Positions 8,903 to 17,035 of a DNA stretch of 64,000 nt are shown here, in pieces. The first letter of the stretch is position 1. Each line of letters begins with the position of its first letter. Source of the DNA: Actinocorallia sp. API 0066 (lineage in GTDB: Bacteria > Actinomycetota > Actinomycetes > Streptosporangiales > Streptosporangiaceae); the NCBI RefSeq assembly GCF_020991275.1, contig NZ_JAJLQY010000011.1:62001-126000 (forward strand), read 5' to 3'. The notes beneath the pieces were generated by a model. The model did no database searches. It was not told the origin of the DNA and saw only the letters and a list, made by a program, of their open reading frames with translations. The position numbers were made by a program, and so were the translations under genes.

Positions 8903-9682
8903 ATGGCCCAACAGCACGGCATCATCGTGCTCGTCGACGTCAACAACGCGCTCAAGGAGCGCTCCCTCGACGGGAACGCTTACTGGTTCGACAACATGAA
9001 GTTCCTCGGCTCGACCGGGGAGGGCACCGAGAAGCTGACGACCATCGTCCCCGGCGCGTACTTCCTCGACGGCTCCCAGGCCACCGAGCAGGTGCTCAAC
9101 TGGCTGCCCGCCGCGCTCGGCTCGGTGCCCCCGACGGTGCCGCGCAACTACCTGGCCGAGCAGGCCAGGCACACCGACCAGGAGGCGCTCCAGGGGATCG
9201 CGGAGCTGGCCCCGGCCGACGAGGCCGAACTCGGGCGCATCCGGGAGCAGGCGGGCCGCCGGGCGCGGCGGTCGCACAGCAGCCGCAGCCTCGTGACGAG
9301 CAAGGTGCTGGACGCCACCGGCCAGGTCGCCGGGGCGAACGCCGCCGACACCTACAACTACCCGACCCCGGTGATCACCGACATCACCGGACCCGCCGTC
9401 ACCGAGAAGATCATCTACCCGGCGCAGTACGGCTCACCCGACATGACCTACGACGGCTGGTACTGGGCGGCCACCGTGGACACCAGCCGTCCCGGCGTCT
9501 ACGCCTACACGATGCACATCCAGCTCCACGAGCTCGTCTCCCGCGACGACGAGCTGGTCTGGGAGCCGGTGGACCTCACCTGCGAGTCGTACCTGAAGGT
9601 CATCACCGACCCGAAGCGGAACGCGTTCACCGGCGCCGGCCTCGGCGTGCTGCCGCTGCCCGCCTTCCCGCCCATCTCCTGA
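8903..9682 (+). CDS. PixA/AidA-like protein, paralogue 2 (extended)
   Basis: 259 residues. It opens with GIIVLVDVNNALKERSLDGN and has the shared elements GTEKLTTIVPG and NWLP. A helical insert of roughly 70 residues (EQARHTDQEALQGIAELAPA onwards, rich in Ala, Glu and Arg) separates the two halves. The C-terminal half carries VYAYTMHIQLHE, equivalent to the last strands of the siblings. It is the longest of the four paralogues and may be a structural variant. It lies 25 bases downstream of paralogue 1 with a GGAAGG site. No signal peptide or membrane helix. Confidence 0.62.
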   Translation: MAQQHGIIVLVDVNNALKERSLDGNAYWFDNMKFLGSTGEGTEKLTTIVPGAYFLDGSQATEQVLNWLPAALGSVPPTVPRNYLAEQARHTDQEALQGIAELAPADEAELGRIREQAGRRARRSHSSRSLVTSKVLDATGQVAGANAADTYNYPTPVITDITGPAVTEKIIYPAQYGSPDMTYDGWYWAATVDTSRPGVYAYTMHIQLHELVSRDDELVWEPVDLTCESYLKVITDPKRNAFTGAGLGVLPLPAFPPIS

Positions 9683-9697
9683 CCCCGAGGAGCACCC

Positions 9698-10144
9698 ATG
9701 CCCCCCAGGCCCAAGCCGACCCAGCCCGCCGCCCGGCCGCTGACGATCACCGCCGTCGTTGATCCCGTCGCCGCGCTCGCGTCCGGGAACCTCGACGAGA
9801 ACCTGTACCTGTACGACACCAACCGGACCGTCGGCTCGACCGGCTTCGGCACGCCCGAGCTGCGGACGCGGGTGCGCAAGGGCGACGTCCTGCTGTGGAA
9901 CGTGATCCCGCTGGAGTGCGAGACGTTCGTCGCGCTCGCCGACATCGACATCGACCGGCGGGTCGCCGACCCCGTCCGCAAGGTCTACCCCGGCACCGAC
10001 ATCGTCTTCTTCACGGCCACCGTCAAGCGCGACCTGACCGGCCCGATCGGCTACCGGCTGTCGTTCCTGCTGGGCGGCGTCGCCGAGCCGTTCACCCCCG
10101 AGGCGTCCCCGCTGCTCGTCGGCCCCGACACGAAGGAGTCCTGA
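9698..10144 (+). CDS. PixA/AidA-like protein, paralogue 3 (minimal form)
   Basis: 148 residues, the shortest member and the closest to the plain family plan. It has LTITAVVDPVAALASGNLDE, YLYDTNRTVGSTGFGTPELR, VRKGDVLLWNVIPL, VYPGTDIVFFTATV and IGYRLSFLLGG. The spacing of these strands is that of a small beta-sandwich of the PixA/AidA type. The assignment is by pattern only. A GAGGAGCACCC site precedes the ATG. Its stop shares a base with the next start (TGATG). Confidence 0.65.
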   Translation: MPPRPKPTQPAARPLTITAVVDPVAALASGNLDENLYLYDTNRTVGSTGFGTPELRTRVRKGDVLLWNVIPLECETFVALADIDIDRRVADPVRKVYPGTDIVFFTATVKRDLTGPIGYRLSFLLGGVAEPFTPEASPLLVGPDTKES

Positions 10145-10689
10145 TGTCCCTGTACGCCGCCACGGACTTCACCGAGCGTGGCCAGCTCAACTCGGTGCAG
10201 CTCAACGTCGTCACGCTCGTGGACATGGAGAAGGCCGCCGCCACCGAGTCGCTCGACGGCTGCCTGTACATGATGGACAACAGCATCGGCGGTGTCGGCC
10301 AGGGCACCGACCACCTGGAGACGGTCTGCAAGCAGGGCCAGGTGGTCAACTGGATCATCCGCCCGATCGACATGCACCGCCGCGCCGACGGCACCTGGCC
10401 GCCCATGCCGAAGATCAACAACCTGGTCTTCCTCGACATCGAGAAGGGCGACGAGGACGACCCGGCCGAGCGCCGGATGATGACCGAGCTGAAGGTGTAC
10501 GGCGGGCCGGACCGGATGCGGGACAAGTACACGGCCGTCTACTACTACTGGGCGGGCGCCGTGCTCAGCACCGCCCGTCCCGGCCTGTACCGCTACCGGT
10601 TCGTCCTCGAACTGGAGAAGGAGCACAGCACCGACAAGCTCTACCTGAACTCCCCGCGCTACCCGGCCCTCCGCGTCCTGCCCGTCTAG
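10144..10689 (+). CDS. PixA/AidA-like protein, paralogue 4
   Basis: 181 residues: LNVVTLVDMEKAAATESLDG, YMMDNSIGGVGQGTDHLE, VCKQGQVVNWIIRPIDMHR, then YYWAGAVLSTARPGLYRYRF. These elements align with the three preceding genes. It is the last gene of the operon, its ATG overlapping the previous stop by one base. No catalytic motif is apparent. A structural or ligand-binding role is more likely than an enzymatic one; this is inference. Confidence 0.65.
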   Translation: MSLYAATDFTERGQLNSVQLNVVTLVDMEKAAATESLDGCLYMMDNSIGGVGQGTDHLETVCKQGQVVNWIIRPIDMHRRADGTWPPMPKINNLVFLDIEKGDEDDPAERRMMTELKVYGGPDRMRDKYTAVYYYWAGAVLSTARPGLYRYRFVLELEKEHSTDKLYLNSPRYPALRVLPV

Positions 10690-10872
10690 CCTCGCGCCGA
10701 CCCGACCCCGGCCGCGTGGGCGCCTTCCCGGCGCCCGCGCGGCCTGCTCGTTGGGCGGGGTTCGGTGCGGCGGCGATCTGGCGAGTGGGACACCGGGACT
10801 CGGTGGCTCTGCTAGCGTGGAACGTCTTGGTGGTTGGGTCGGTTGGGTCGGTGGGCTGGGCTTGTCAATTGA

Positions 10873-10943
10873 GCGTTGAACATATGAATGTTGAAATAGT
10901 TATCCACCGGTTGCCTGTGTGTTGCCGGATGTGTTTCAACATT
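10873..10943. promoter_or_regulatory. GTTGAA-type repeats upstream of a MarR regulator (putative operator)
   Basis: AATGTTGAAA at 10887-10896 is inverted as TTTCAACATT at 10934-10943, and a further GCGTTGAACA lies at 10873-10882. The block is markedly A/T-rich relative to its surroundings and ends 26 bases before the MarR start, a usual place for auto-regulation. Confidence 0.5.
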
Positions 10944-10969
10944 GAGAGAAGTGCGGTACGGTCGCGGCT

Positions 10970-11506
10970 GTGCAGGAAGCCTCGCACGGCGGCGTCGACG
11001 ACGCCGTCGACAGGATCATCGCGCTGTGGCGAGCGGCGCGGCCCGACCTCGACCCCTCGCCCCTCGGCGTCGCCGAGCGCATCCACAGGCTGAACCGGCT
11101 CCTGGAGCGGGAGACAGCGCGGTTCCACGCCGAGTTCGGCCTCGACCACGCCGAGTTCGACGCGCTCGCCGCGCTGCGCCGCGAGGGCGGCGCCGACGGG
11201 CTCACCGCCGGCGACCTGCTGCGCGCCTCCACGGTGACGTCGGGCGCCATCACCAACCGGCTGGACAAGCTGGAACGCAAGGGCCTCGTCGCCCGCGCCC
11301 CCGACCCCGCCGACCGGCGCGCGGTGCGCGTCACGCTCACCGCGCCCGGCCGCGCGCTGGTCGACGACATGCTGGAGGGCTACTTCGCGGTGCAGCGCCG
11401 GGTCCTCGAATCGCTCGCCGACCCGCGCGGCGTGGAACGCGGCCTGCGCACCCTGCTCGTCGCCTTCGGCGAGACGGCGGCCCTCGCCGACGCCTACCGC
11501 GACTAG
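10970..11506 (+). CDS. MarR-family transcriptional regulator
   Basis: 178 residues with a winged-helix core: the recognition region LRASTVTSGAITNRLDKLE and the wing ARAPDPADRRAVRVTLT are classic MarR. It starts at GTG 10970. There is no clear ribosome site, so the message may be leaderless. GTTGAA repeats sit just upstream and are good candidates for its own operator. It lies downstream of the decarboxylase/PixA-like operon on the same strand; whether it controls that operon is not shown by the sequence. Confidence 0.9.
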   Translation: MQEASHGGVDDAVDRIIALWRAARPDLDPSPLGVAERIHRLNRLLERETARFHAEFGLDHAEFDALAALRREGGADGLTAGDLLRASTVTSGAITNRLDKLERKGLVARAPDPADRRAVRVTLTAPGRALVDDMLEGYFAVQRRVLESLADPRGVERGLRTLLVAFGETAALADAYRD

Positions 11507-11543
11507 CCCCCGACGCCCGTCGCGAGCGGACGACGGGGAGGGC

Positions 11544-12380
11544 TCAGGCGACGGCGGCGAAGGTGTCGGTGATCTTGGTGTGGCCCTCGACGGTCGGGTG
11601 GATGTCGCCGCGCGCGCACATGTGCGTCCACAGGCAGATCCGCGCGACGTTGAGGGGCAGCTCGCCGTAGCCCTCCACCGTCGCCTTGCCGCGGAAATCG
11701 CCGGTGGCGAAGGTGCGCTGGACGTCGGCGACCCGGTAGCCCGCGAGCAGGTACAGGGTGGACATGAACCCGTTGAGCCCCTGGACGAGGGGTGTGGACA
11801 CGGTGGCGAGGGTCCGGCCCGAGGAGCCCGTCAGCCACGACGCGAGGACGGGGTTGTAGTAGGTCATGCCGGTGTAGCGCACCGAGGGGCCGCCCGCCCG
11901 GCGCAGCTCGGTGATGATCGTCCACAGGTTGCCGGTGAGCTCGCGGATCGCGGGCAGCACGCACTTCTGGTCGAGCGCGCCGCCGCGCACACAGCGGTTC
12001 ACGTCGTTGCCGCCGATGTCGAGGGTCAGGTACCTCACCCTGCCGGGGTTGGCCCTGAGGAACGCCACGGCCGCCTTGAGCTGGCTGCCTTCGGGGTAGG
12101 CGCACCGCCCACCCCTGAGCAGGGACGCCGAGGTCTCGCCGGAGCACCCAAGCTTCACCAGCTCCAGGCCGGGCGCCCGCGCGCCAAGGCGGGAAAGCAG
12201 CTGGTCAGGGTAACCGGTGTCGGTGTCACCCTGCCCCGGCTGGTAGCCGGTGGCCAGCGAATCACCAAGCGAAAGGTAGTAGACGGGCTCCGGCACGGCG
12301 GCGGACACGGGAATGGGCGCCACGTTGCCGAGAAGGAGCGCACAGAGGCCCAACACAAGGGCGGGCACACGGGGAGTCAT
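11544..12380 (-). CDS. Secreted SGNH/GDSL-family hydrolase
   Basis: 278 residues. An N-terminal signal peptide (hydrophobic VPALVLGLCALLLGN, cleavage near VSAAVPEP) is followed by block I LSLGDSLATGY with the nucleophilic Ser, block III DIGGNDVNRC and block V DIHPTVEGH with the catalytic Asp/His. Several Cys pairs suggest disulfides, as in actinomycete extracellular lipases and esterases. The lipid or ester substrate is unknown. Confidence 0.9.
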   Translation of the reverse strand: MTPRVPALVLGLCALLLGNVAPIPVSAAVPEPVYYLSLGDSLATGYQPGQGDTDTGYPDQLLSRLGARAPGLELVKLGCSGETSASLLRGGRCAYPEGSQLKAAVAFLRANPGRVRYLTLDIGGNDVNRCVRGGALDQKCVLPAIRELTGNLWTIITELRRAGGPSVRYTGMTYYNPVLASWLTGSSGRTLATVSTPLVQGLNGFMSTLYLLAGYRVADVQRTFATGDFRGKATVEGYGELPLNVARICLWTHMCARGDIHPTVEGHTKITDTFAAVA

Positions 12381-12439
12381 GGGATGTCGTTCTCCCGATC
12401 GCTCCCCCGAGTTTTCGGTTGTGCGGGCAGTATCGGGCC

Positions 12440-12672
12440 TGTGGACAGCCCCACGCCAGCCGTCTGCCGAGATCAGTCGAGCACGGTTCCATCACAGGGT
12501 TATCCACACCCCCTGTGGATATCCACACCGCCATCCACTGGCCACTTTGTCAGCCCTTGTACGGATTTGGCCACTTTGACAGCGCCCTATCCCCACTCGC
12601 CCCCAGGCGTCCCAGAGTTATCCACAGCCTTTGTCCACAGGCATCCACAGGTCCACCCCCCCCTGTGGATAA
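12440..12672. promoter_or_regulatory. Cluster of DnaA boxes in a non-coding region
   Basis: Exact TTRTCCACA boxes lie at 12500-12508 (+), 12618-12626 (+), 12631-12639 (+) and 12664-12672 (-). Near-consensus copies lie at 12440-12448 (-), 12514-12522 (-), 12519-12527 (+) and 12641-12649 (+). The pair at 12514-12527 forms the palindrome TGTGGATATCCACA. The whole gap 12381-13046 has no convincing gene. dnaA and dnaN are not in the window, so this is not a standard oriC by context. Confidence 0.7.
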
Positions 12673-13046
12673 CCCCACCGGCCACCCCGGAGCCGCACTC
12701 GCCGGAACGACCATCGGAACCGTGTCGGTGAGAGCCTCGCGGTCAAGCGCCACGGCCGACCGCCCGCCGCCTCTGGAACAACCACCCCTGCACGTCCCGG
12801 CTCGCCGCCTCCACACGCTCCACCGGGCAGATCGACCCGTTCCACGACGAATACCAGAACCAGGACCGTCACGGGATCTCCTTGCAGGTAGGGCATCTCG
12901 GGGCCTACCTGCAAGCTAAAGCTGGGGTTGGCGTGGCCCCAACTAGTTTGCCGCAGTTTGCCATGGGTGTCCTTGACCAGATGAGAGCACTGACCGACGA
13001 TGCAGGCCATGCAAACCCCGGCAAACATTCGGACGGGAGCGCGACC

Positions 13047-13481
13047 ATGTCGATACGGTTCATGGGCAAGGTGACCAGCGGCGGCGACAGCCCTACCCTG
13101 TGGGCGACCGAGCGCGAGACCTACATCATCCAGGGCTACAAGATCACCGATCCGGCGGTCGCGGTCCTGCTGGACATCTCGGAGGGCGAGACGTGCGTGG
13201 AGATCTACGCCATGCTCCTGGCCAACCTCGCGAAGGACGGCATCTTCGGGGTGGTGCGCAACATGAGGGCCCCGATCGTCCACGTCCTGCCGAACGGCAA
13301 CTACATCGTGCGGGGGCGCAGGCTCACCGACCCGGACGCGCGCGAGCAGATGTCCATGCCCGATCACGAGGACGCCATCGAGGTGCCCAAGGCCGTCCTG
13401 GCCGCGCTGCTGGAGGACCCCGAGGATGCAGCTGATGACACCCGAGCAGCGGGACGAGCTGCTCAACACGTTCGAGCGTGA
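13047..13481 (+). CDS. Hypothetical protein of the DUF6879/XRE module, copy 1
   Basis: 144 residues starting at ATG 13047 behind GGGAG; the frame is open further upstream but without support. It contains MSIRFMGKVTSGGDSPTLWA and ETYIIQGYKITDP, which resemble the small protein at 27844-28098 (a short sheet, then Asp/Ser-Pro, then a GY/GW turn). The final residues overlap the start of the next gene by 56 bases. It is the first gene of a three-gene module ending in a damaged XRE gene. Function unknown. Confidence 0.7.
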   Translation: MSIRFMGKVTSGGDSPTLWATERETYIIQGYKITDPAVAVLLDISEGETCVEIYAMLLANLAKDGIFGVVRNMRAPIVHVLPNGNYIVRGRRLTDPDAREQMSMPDHEDAIEVPKAVLAALLEDPEDAADDTRAAGRAAQHVRA

Positions 13482-13953
13482 CGCCTTCCACCTGGAGCTC
13501 AAGGACTACTACGCCGCCGACTACGAGCACGGCCCGATAGCCCGCTGGCGGCGCGGCGAGCCCGACGACTACGCCTGGCTCCAGCCCTGGCTGAACCGCG
13601 TGCGTGAGGCGGCCAAGGCGGGCCGGACGGTCCGGCGGGTCCGGGTGGTGACGGAGCCACACAGCGAATACGTCCGCTGGCTCCGCTCCGTGACCCACCT
13701 CAATATCGGCGCGGGAGAAGACATCCGGTGGCTACCCCGCCACCTGGTCCCCGCCGACCTCGCGTTTCCTGTGGACGGGAGTGACTGGTGGCTGTTCGAT
13801 GGCCGCTTCGTGACCGTCGGGCATTTTGATGAGGAAGCCCGCGTCCTCGGCTCCGAACTGGTCACCGACCCTGCGGTGGTCGCGTCCTGCGTCGCGGTGC
13901 GCGACCGTCTCTGGGACCTGGCCGTTCCGCATCACGAGTACCTGCCTGCCTGA
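13426..13953 (+). CDS. DUF6879-family protein, copy 1
   Basis: 175 residues (a start nine bases later, ATG 13435, is equally possible). The family hallmarks are RRVRVVTEPHSEYVRWL, DIRWLPRHLV and a C-terminal WLFDGRFVTVGHFDEEARVLG. DUF6879 proteins are common in actinomycetes next to XRE/DUF5753 regulators and are of unknown function. About a third of the pattern is shared with the second copy at 27357-27872. Confidence 0.85.
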   Translation: MQLMTPEQRDELLNTFERDAFHLELKDYYAADYEHGPIARWRRGEPDDYAWLQPWLNRVREAAKAGRTVRRVRVVTEPHSEYVRWLRSVTHLNIGAGEDIRWLPRHLVPADLAFPVDGSDWWLFDGRFVTVGHFDEEARVLGSELVTDPAVVASCVAVRDRLWDLAVPHHEYLPA

Positions 13954-13955
13954 TC

Positions 13956-14211
13956 GTGTCAACCCAAGCACAACAGGCACGCGAAGCGTTCGGCGCTCGC
14001 CTGCGTGACCTGCGCAGAGACGCGGGCCTCACCGGGCGAGCGCTGGCCGCGTCCGCAGGCTGGCACCTGTCCAAGATCAGCCGCATCGAGCACGGCCGCC
14101 GCTCCGCCAGCGAAGACGACATACGCGCCTGGTGCCGAGTCACCGGAGCAGAAGACCAGATCCCCGAGCTGATCGCCACCATCCGCAACATCGAGGCGAT
14201 GTGGCCCTCTG
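13956..14211 (+). pseudogene. Truncated XRE-family regulator (DUF5753 part lost)
   Basis: GTG start two bases after the DUF6879 stop. The first 80 or so residues are an intact XRE helix-turn-helix (LRDLRRDAGLTGRALAASAG, then SKISRIEHGRR) plus the linker IPELIATIRNIEAMW. In intact members a DUF5753 ligand-sensing domain of about 180 residues follows. Here similarity stops at about 14205 and the frame runs into unrelated sequence. Compare the full-length homologue at 26485-27339. Confidence 0.75.
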
Positions 14212-14331
14212 AGCGGTGCCCCCGTCACCGAAGCGCTTACCCGGCTCCCGGGCGGCCGAGCGACCTTGTCCCCGGACGCCTTCCGAGACGGCCGATTCCT
14301 GGCGAAGGTCGCAGCCGACCATGTCCGATGA
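14206..14331 (+). pseudogene. C-terminal remnant of an unidentified gene fused after the XRE fragment
   Basis: In the +1 frame relative to the XRE gene the sequence reads as good coding DNA (GAPVTEALTRLPGG, then DAFRDGRFLAKVAADHVR) and ends in a TGA that overlaps the ATG of the next gene. It has no start of its own, so it looks like the tail of a gene joined here by deletion. Confidence 0.45.
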
Positions 14332-14808
14332 CGACCCGCTCGGCGCGGACCTCGCCCACCTCATGGCCGCCGTCGCCCGGGTACAGGCCACCATCCGATC
14401 CCCCACCCGGCACACCGACGTCTCCGCCGCCACGCTCCACGCCCACCAATGCGCCGACACCGCCCTCCAACGCTGGGGCATCGACAAGGTCGCCGAGGGA
14501 CTCTTCGCCATGATCGTCTACTTCGACCAACGCTCCCAACGGTCACCGGGACACCACACCCGAGACTCCATCGCGCACCTGTCCGACCTCACACCACACG
14601 ACCCTATGATCCAGCCCTTCATCGACTGGCTCGTCCAAACCGTCACCCACCGCCACTACCACCCCCCACCCCCCACGACCCACGCCACTTCACCGTCGTC
14701 CTCGCCCTGGCCCTCTACGCCACCATCACCAGCGGCCCCACCGCACCGGCGCGGACGAGGACGCCGAGAAAACCGGCCCGGCGCCGTCCCACGCGGCGTC
14801 GCCGATGA
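14321..14808 (+). pseudogene. Hypothetical gene, apparently frameshifted at a C-run
   Basis: ATG 14321 overlaps the preceding stop. About 110 codons read well (DDDPLGADLAHLMAAVAR, then GIDKVAEGLFAMIVYFDQ) up to a C-rich tract at about 14659-14675. After it, coding character moves to another frame (HFTVVLALALYATITSGPT). A one- or two-base shift in the homopolymer explains this. No family is recognised. Sequencing error or real decay cannot be separated from the sequence alone. Confidence 0.5.
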
Positions 14809-14932
14809 CGGCCGACGGCGTCGGAAGATGTACCCGCACCAGGTCGTACACGGGCACGGAGGTGGGCCGATCGTGGCTCGCCGGGCCGCCCGGCACGGAA
14901 CTCATCGTCGAGTAACCCAAGGCGATTGCGGA

Positions 14933-15255
14933 ATGACGCGAATCGTTGACCCCAGTTCGTGCGTCCAGGATCGGGCGGGCGCGTTGCGGGCCTCTATGGT
15001 CGAGAGGCTGCACGACCTGGGCGCCTTCAAGTCCGAACGGGTGGCCGCCGCGGTGGCGACGGTGCCTCGGCACGTGTTCGCGCCCGGTGAGTCGCTGGAG
15101 GCCGCCTACGCCCCGGACAACCCGTTGACGGTGAAGAGCGACAGCACGGGCGCGGCGCTCAGCTCGGTCTCGGCGACGCACCTCCAGGTCGTGATGCTGG
15201 AGCAGGCGGCGATCGAGCCGGGCATGCGGGTAATGGAGGTCGGCTCAGGCGTGCT
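14933..15255 (+). pseudogene. Truncated FxLD-type protein-L-isoaspartate-like methyltransferase
   Basis: The 107 preserved residues match the N-terminal part of the PCMT-like methyltransferase found in FxLD-class peptide clusters (LHDLGAFKSERVAAAVATV, then PRHVFAPGE, LSSVSATHLQVVMLEQ) and stop inside SAM motif I (MRVMEVGSG). The following bases do not continue the fold. The catalytic domain is therefore missing. No dehydratase or FxLD precursor gene is visible nearby. Confidence 0.7.
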
Positions 15256-15485
15256 ACATAAGGGATCGACTCGGCAACCAACGTCAAGCCGGAACTTCAA
15301 AGAAATTCACGACGCGAAGCCTTCGTCACGAGGATGTCGTACAGATCTCCATCCGCCGCTGAAAAAGATGCTCCCCCGCCGAGGATTGATCGCCGTCGTC
15401 CGCTCCAGATCGCCGACGTGGCCTCACGATCGGGGATGAGTGAGTAATCCCAGCGGCCCAAGTGTCCGGAACCGTGTGATCGTCT
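15256..15485. other. Non-coding remnant after the truncated methyltransferase
   Basis: No gene is seen. Base composition is lower in G+C than the surroundings, fitting foreign or decayed DNA at the break point of the methyltransferase. Confidence 0.4.
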
Positions 15486-16154
15486 CTACGGACGCCCCTG
15501 TCGATCGCCCATGGTTCCACGCCACCCGGAACCGGTGATGATCATGTGTCCGTGGTGGATGACGTCGTAGTCTCCCAACTCCATATGGAGTTGGGCCGCA
15601 CGGAGCCAGCGGATGCGAGGGTCGTCGTGGGCGATGGTGGCGGCGGCGGGCGCCAGGCCGTCCCGGGTGGGCTTGTAGAGCATGCCGGAGATCGCGGCCG
15701 GGACGACTCGGCGGGCACGCAGCACCACATGCCCTCCACGCAGGTGCGGGCACAGCCGCGTCGACCGTTCCACGCACCCCGGGCACACCGGCGGATGAGC
15801 CGTCATGACGGGGGCGGGCCACGGGCCCTCCGCGCTCTCGTACTCCTCCCGCGACAGCATCCACAAGGCGCTCTTCCCGCAGGGCGTCCCGCACACCTGA
15901 CACAACAGCCTGTGCATCGCCCGACGCTGCCGGAGAGAGTGGACGGACTTGAACCGGGGAACCCCGACCCCGGGACTGAACCCCATGCGCGTCCACAACA
16001 CCCCCGCCCCGTCACGATCCCGCGCCGTCTCATCGACGTAAGCGATCCGCCCGTCTCGAACCACCAACCTGACCGGCAGAGCCTCCTCCGACGACCACGC
16101 CGTGATGAACGGCACCTCACCCCACCGCGCCAGATTCACCGCAGCCAAAGACAT
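15486..16154 (-). CDS. Hypothetical protein with paired CxxC/CPGC motifs
   Basis: 222 residues from ATG 16154 (AAAGGTG site). It opens with SLAAVNLARWGEVPFITAWS and has LLCQVCGTPCG in the middle and HPPVCPGCVERSTRLCPHLRGG further on, a spacing that could bind one structural zinc ion. The N-terminal region contains RLVVRDGRIAYVDE. Proteins of this plan occur in actinomycete accessory loci, often near XRE regulators. No function is known to me. Confidence 0.65.
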   Translation of the reverse strand: MSLAAVNLARWGEVPFITAWSSEEALPVRLVVRDGRIAYVDETARDRDGAGVLWTRMGFSPGVGVPRFKSVHSLRQRRAMHRLLCQVCGTPCGKSALWMLSREEYESAEGPWPAPVMTAHPPVCPGCVERSTRLCPHLRGGHVVLRARRVVPAAISGMLYKPTRDGLAPAAATIAHDDPRIRWLRAAQLHMELGDYDVIHHGHMIITGSGWRGTMGDRQGRP

Positions 16155-16163
16155 GCCACACAC

Positions 16164-16497
16164 ACCTTTCTGGAATCAAAGAGGAACTCCCGCGACAATC
16201 CACACGGGACGTACGGAAAACATGCGCATCGGTGCGGGTGTGGGCTTGCCCCTGCGCGATTGCCGCTCAATCGATCACCGCTATCGGGGGCTTCCCAACA
16301 GACGCGGTCAGCCGCACGCGGCCCGCACCACCTCGCCGCGCACCGAGCGGGTAGCCTCGAATTCAGGTCCCTCGGCCCGGTCGCGCAGCGACTCGAACTC
16401 CATCGCTTAGACCAGACGAATGGTGTCCGCACCGGCCGCCGTTTCCCTACTCGATTCGCCCCTTCTTGGTGGTCAGGCCACCCGGTGTTTCTCGGTG
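16164..16497. other. Intergenic region without recognisable features
   Basis: About 330 bases between two minus-strand genes. No tRNA, gene or hairpin terminator could be recognised. Confidence 0.4.
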
Positions 16498-16950
16498 CTA
16501 TCGGGTTGAGTGGCTGTCGACGAGCTTGTTGATCATGACGCCATGGCCTGCTGAGAGGACGTGTGCTTGGCGGAGCGGAATCCACAGGCATTGGAGGCGT
16601 GTCGGCGGGAGAAGGCCATCGTGTTCTTCGCTGCTGTCCCAGGCCCGCGGGTGCGTTCCCAAGGCAGCGAGGTGAAAGAAGAACCGACGCTGAACCTCCG
16701 GCCGGAGAGGGCTCATGTCGTAGGTGGCGCGGCCAACCGACCGCACGAACATGAGACGGGAAAGACCGGTCTCCTCCGCCGCCTCGCGAAGCGCTGCGTC
16801 CGCCGGGCTCTCGCCGGGGCGGACACTGCCTCCGGGAACCTGGAGGCCCACTTCCGTCCATGGGTGATCCACATGCCGGATGACAAGCAATTCGTCGGCG
16901 TCGTTCAGTACGTAGGCGAGAGCCTTGAGCGTGATGGTCTTGCCGGCCAT
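16498..16950 (-). CDS. Nudix hydrolase
   Basis: 150 residues from ATG 16950 (a longer start at 17010 is less likely). The Nudix box is complete: G-SVRPG-E-SPADAAL-REAAEETGL, so metal-dependent pyrophosphohydrolase activity on a nucleoside diphosphate derivative is expected. It is transcribed divergently from the glutamyl-tRNA synthetase gene 85 bases away, in the biosynthetic part of the island. The substrate cannot be read from sequence. Confidence 0.88.
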   Translation of the reverse strand: MAGKTITLKALAYVLNDADELLVIRHVDHPWTEVGLQVPGGSVRPGESPADAALREAAEETGLSRLMFVRSVGRATYDMSPLRPEVQRRFFFHLAALGTHPRAWDSSEEHDGLLPPTRLQCLWIPLRQAHVLSAGHGVMINKLVDSHSTR

Positions 16951-17035
16951 GGACGGGTGATGTGTTCCTGTGGACGTGGTCGGGTGAGGACGAAATTGAC
17001 CAGCGGACAACGCCCCGCGCCGTTAGAGTTCGACC

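Noticed and set aside
12440-12672. The DnaA-box cluster as the chromosomal oriC
   Set aside because: dnaA, dnaN, rpmH and gyr genes are absent from both sides, so a standard origin is not supported; reported only as a DnaA-box cluster.
16360-16430. A possible tRNA-like segment before the Nudix gene
   Set aside because: No acceptor stem pairing or proper T-arm could be drawn.
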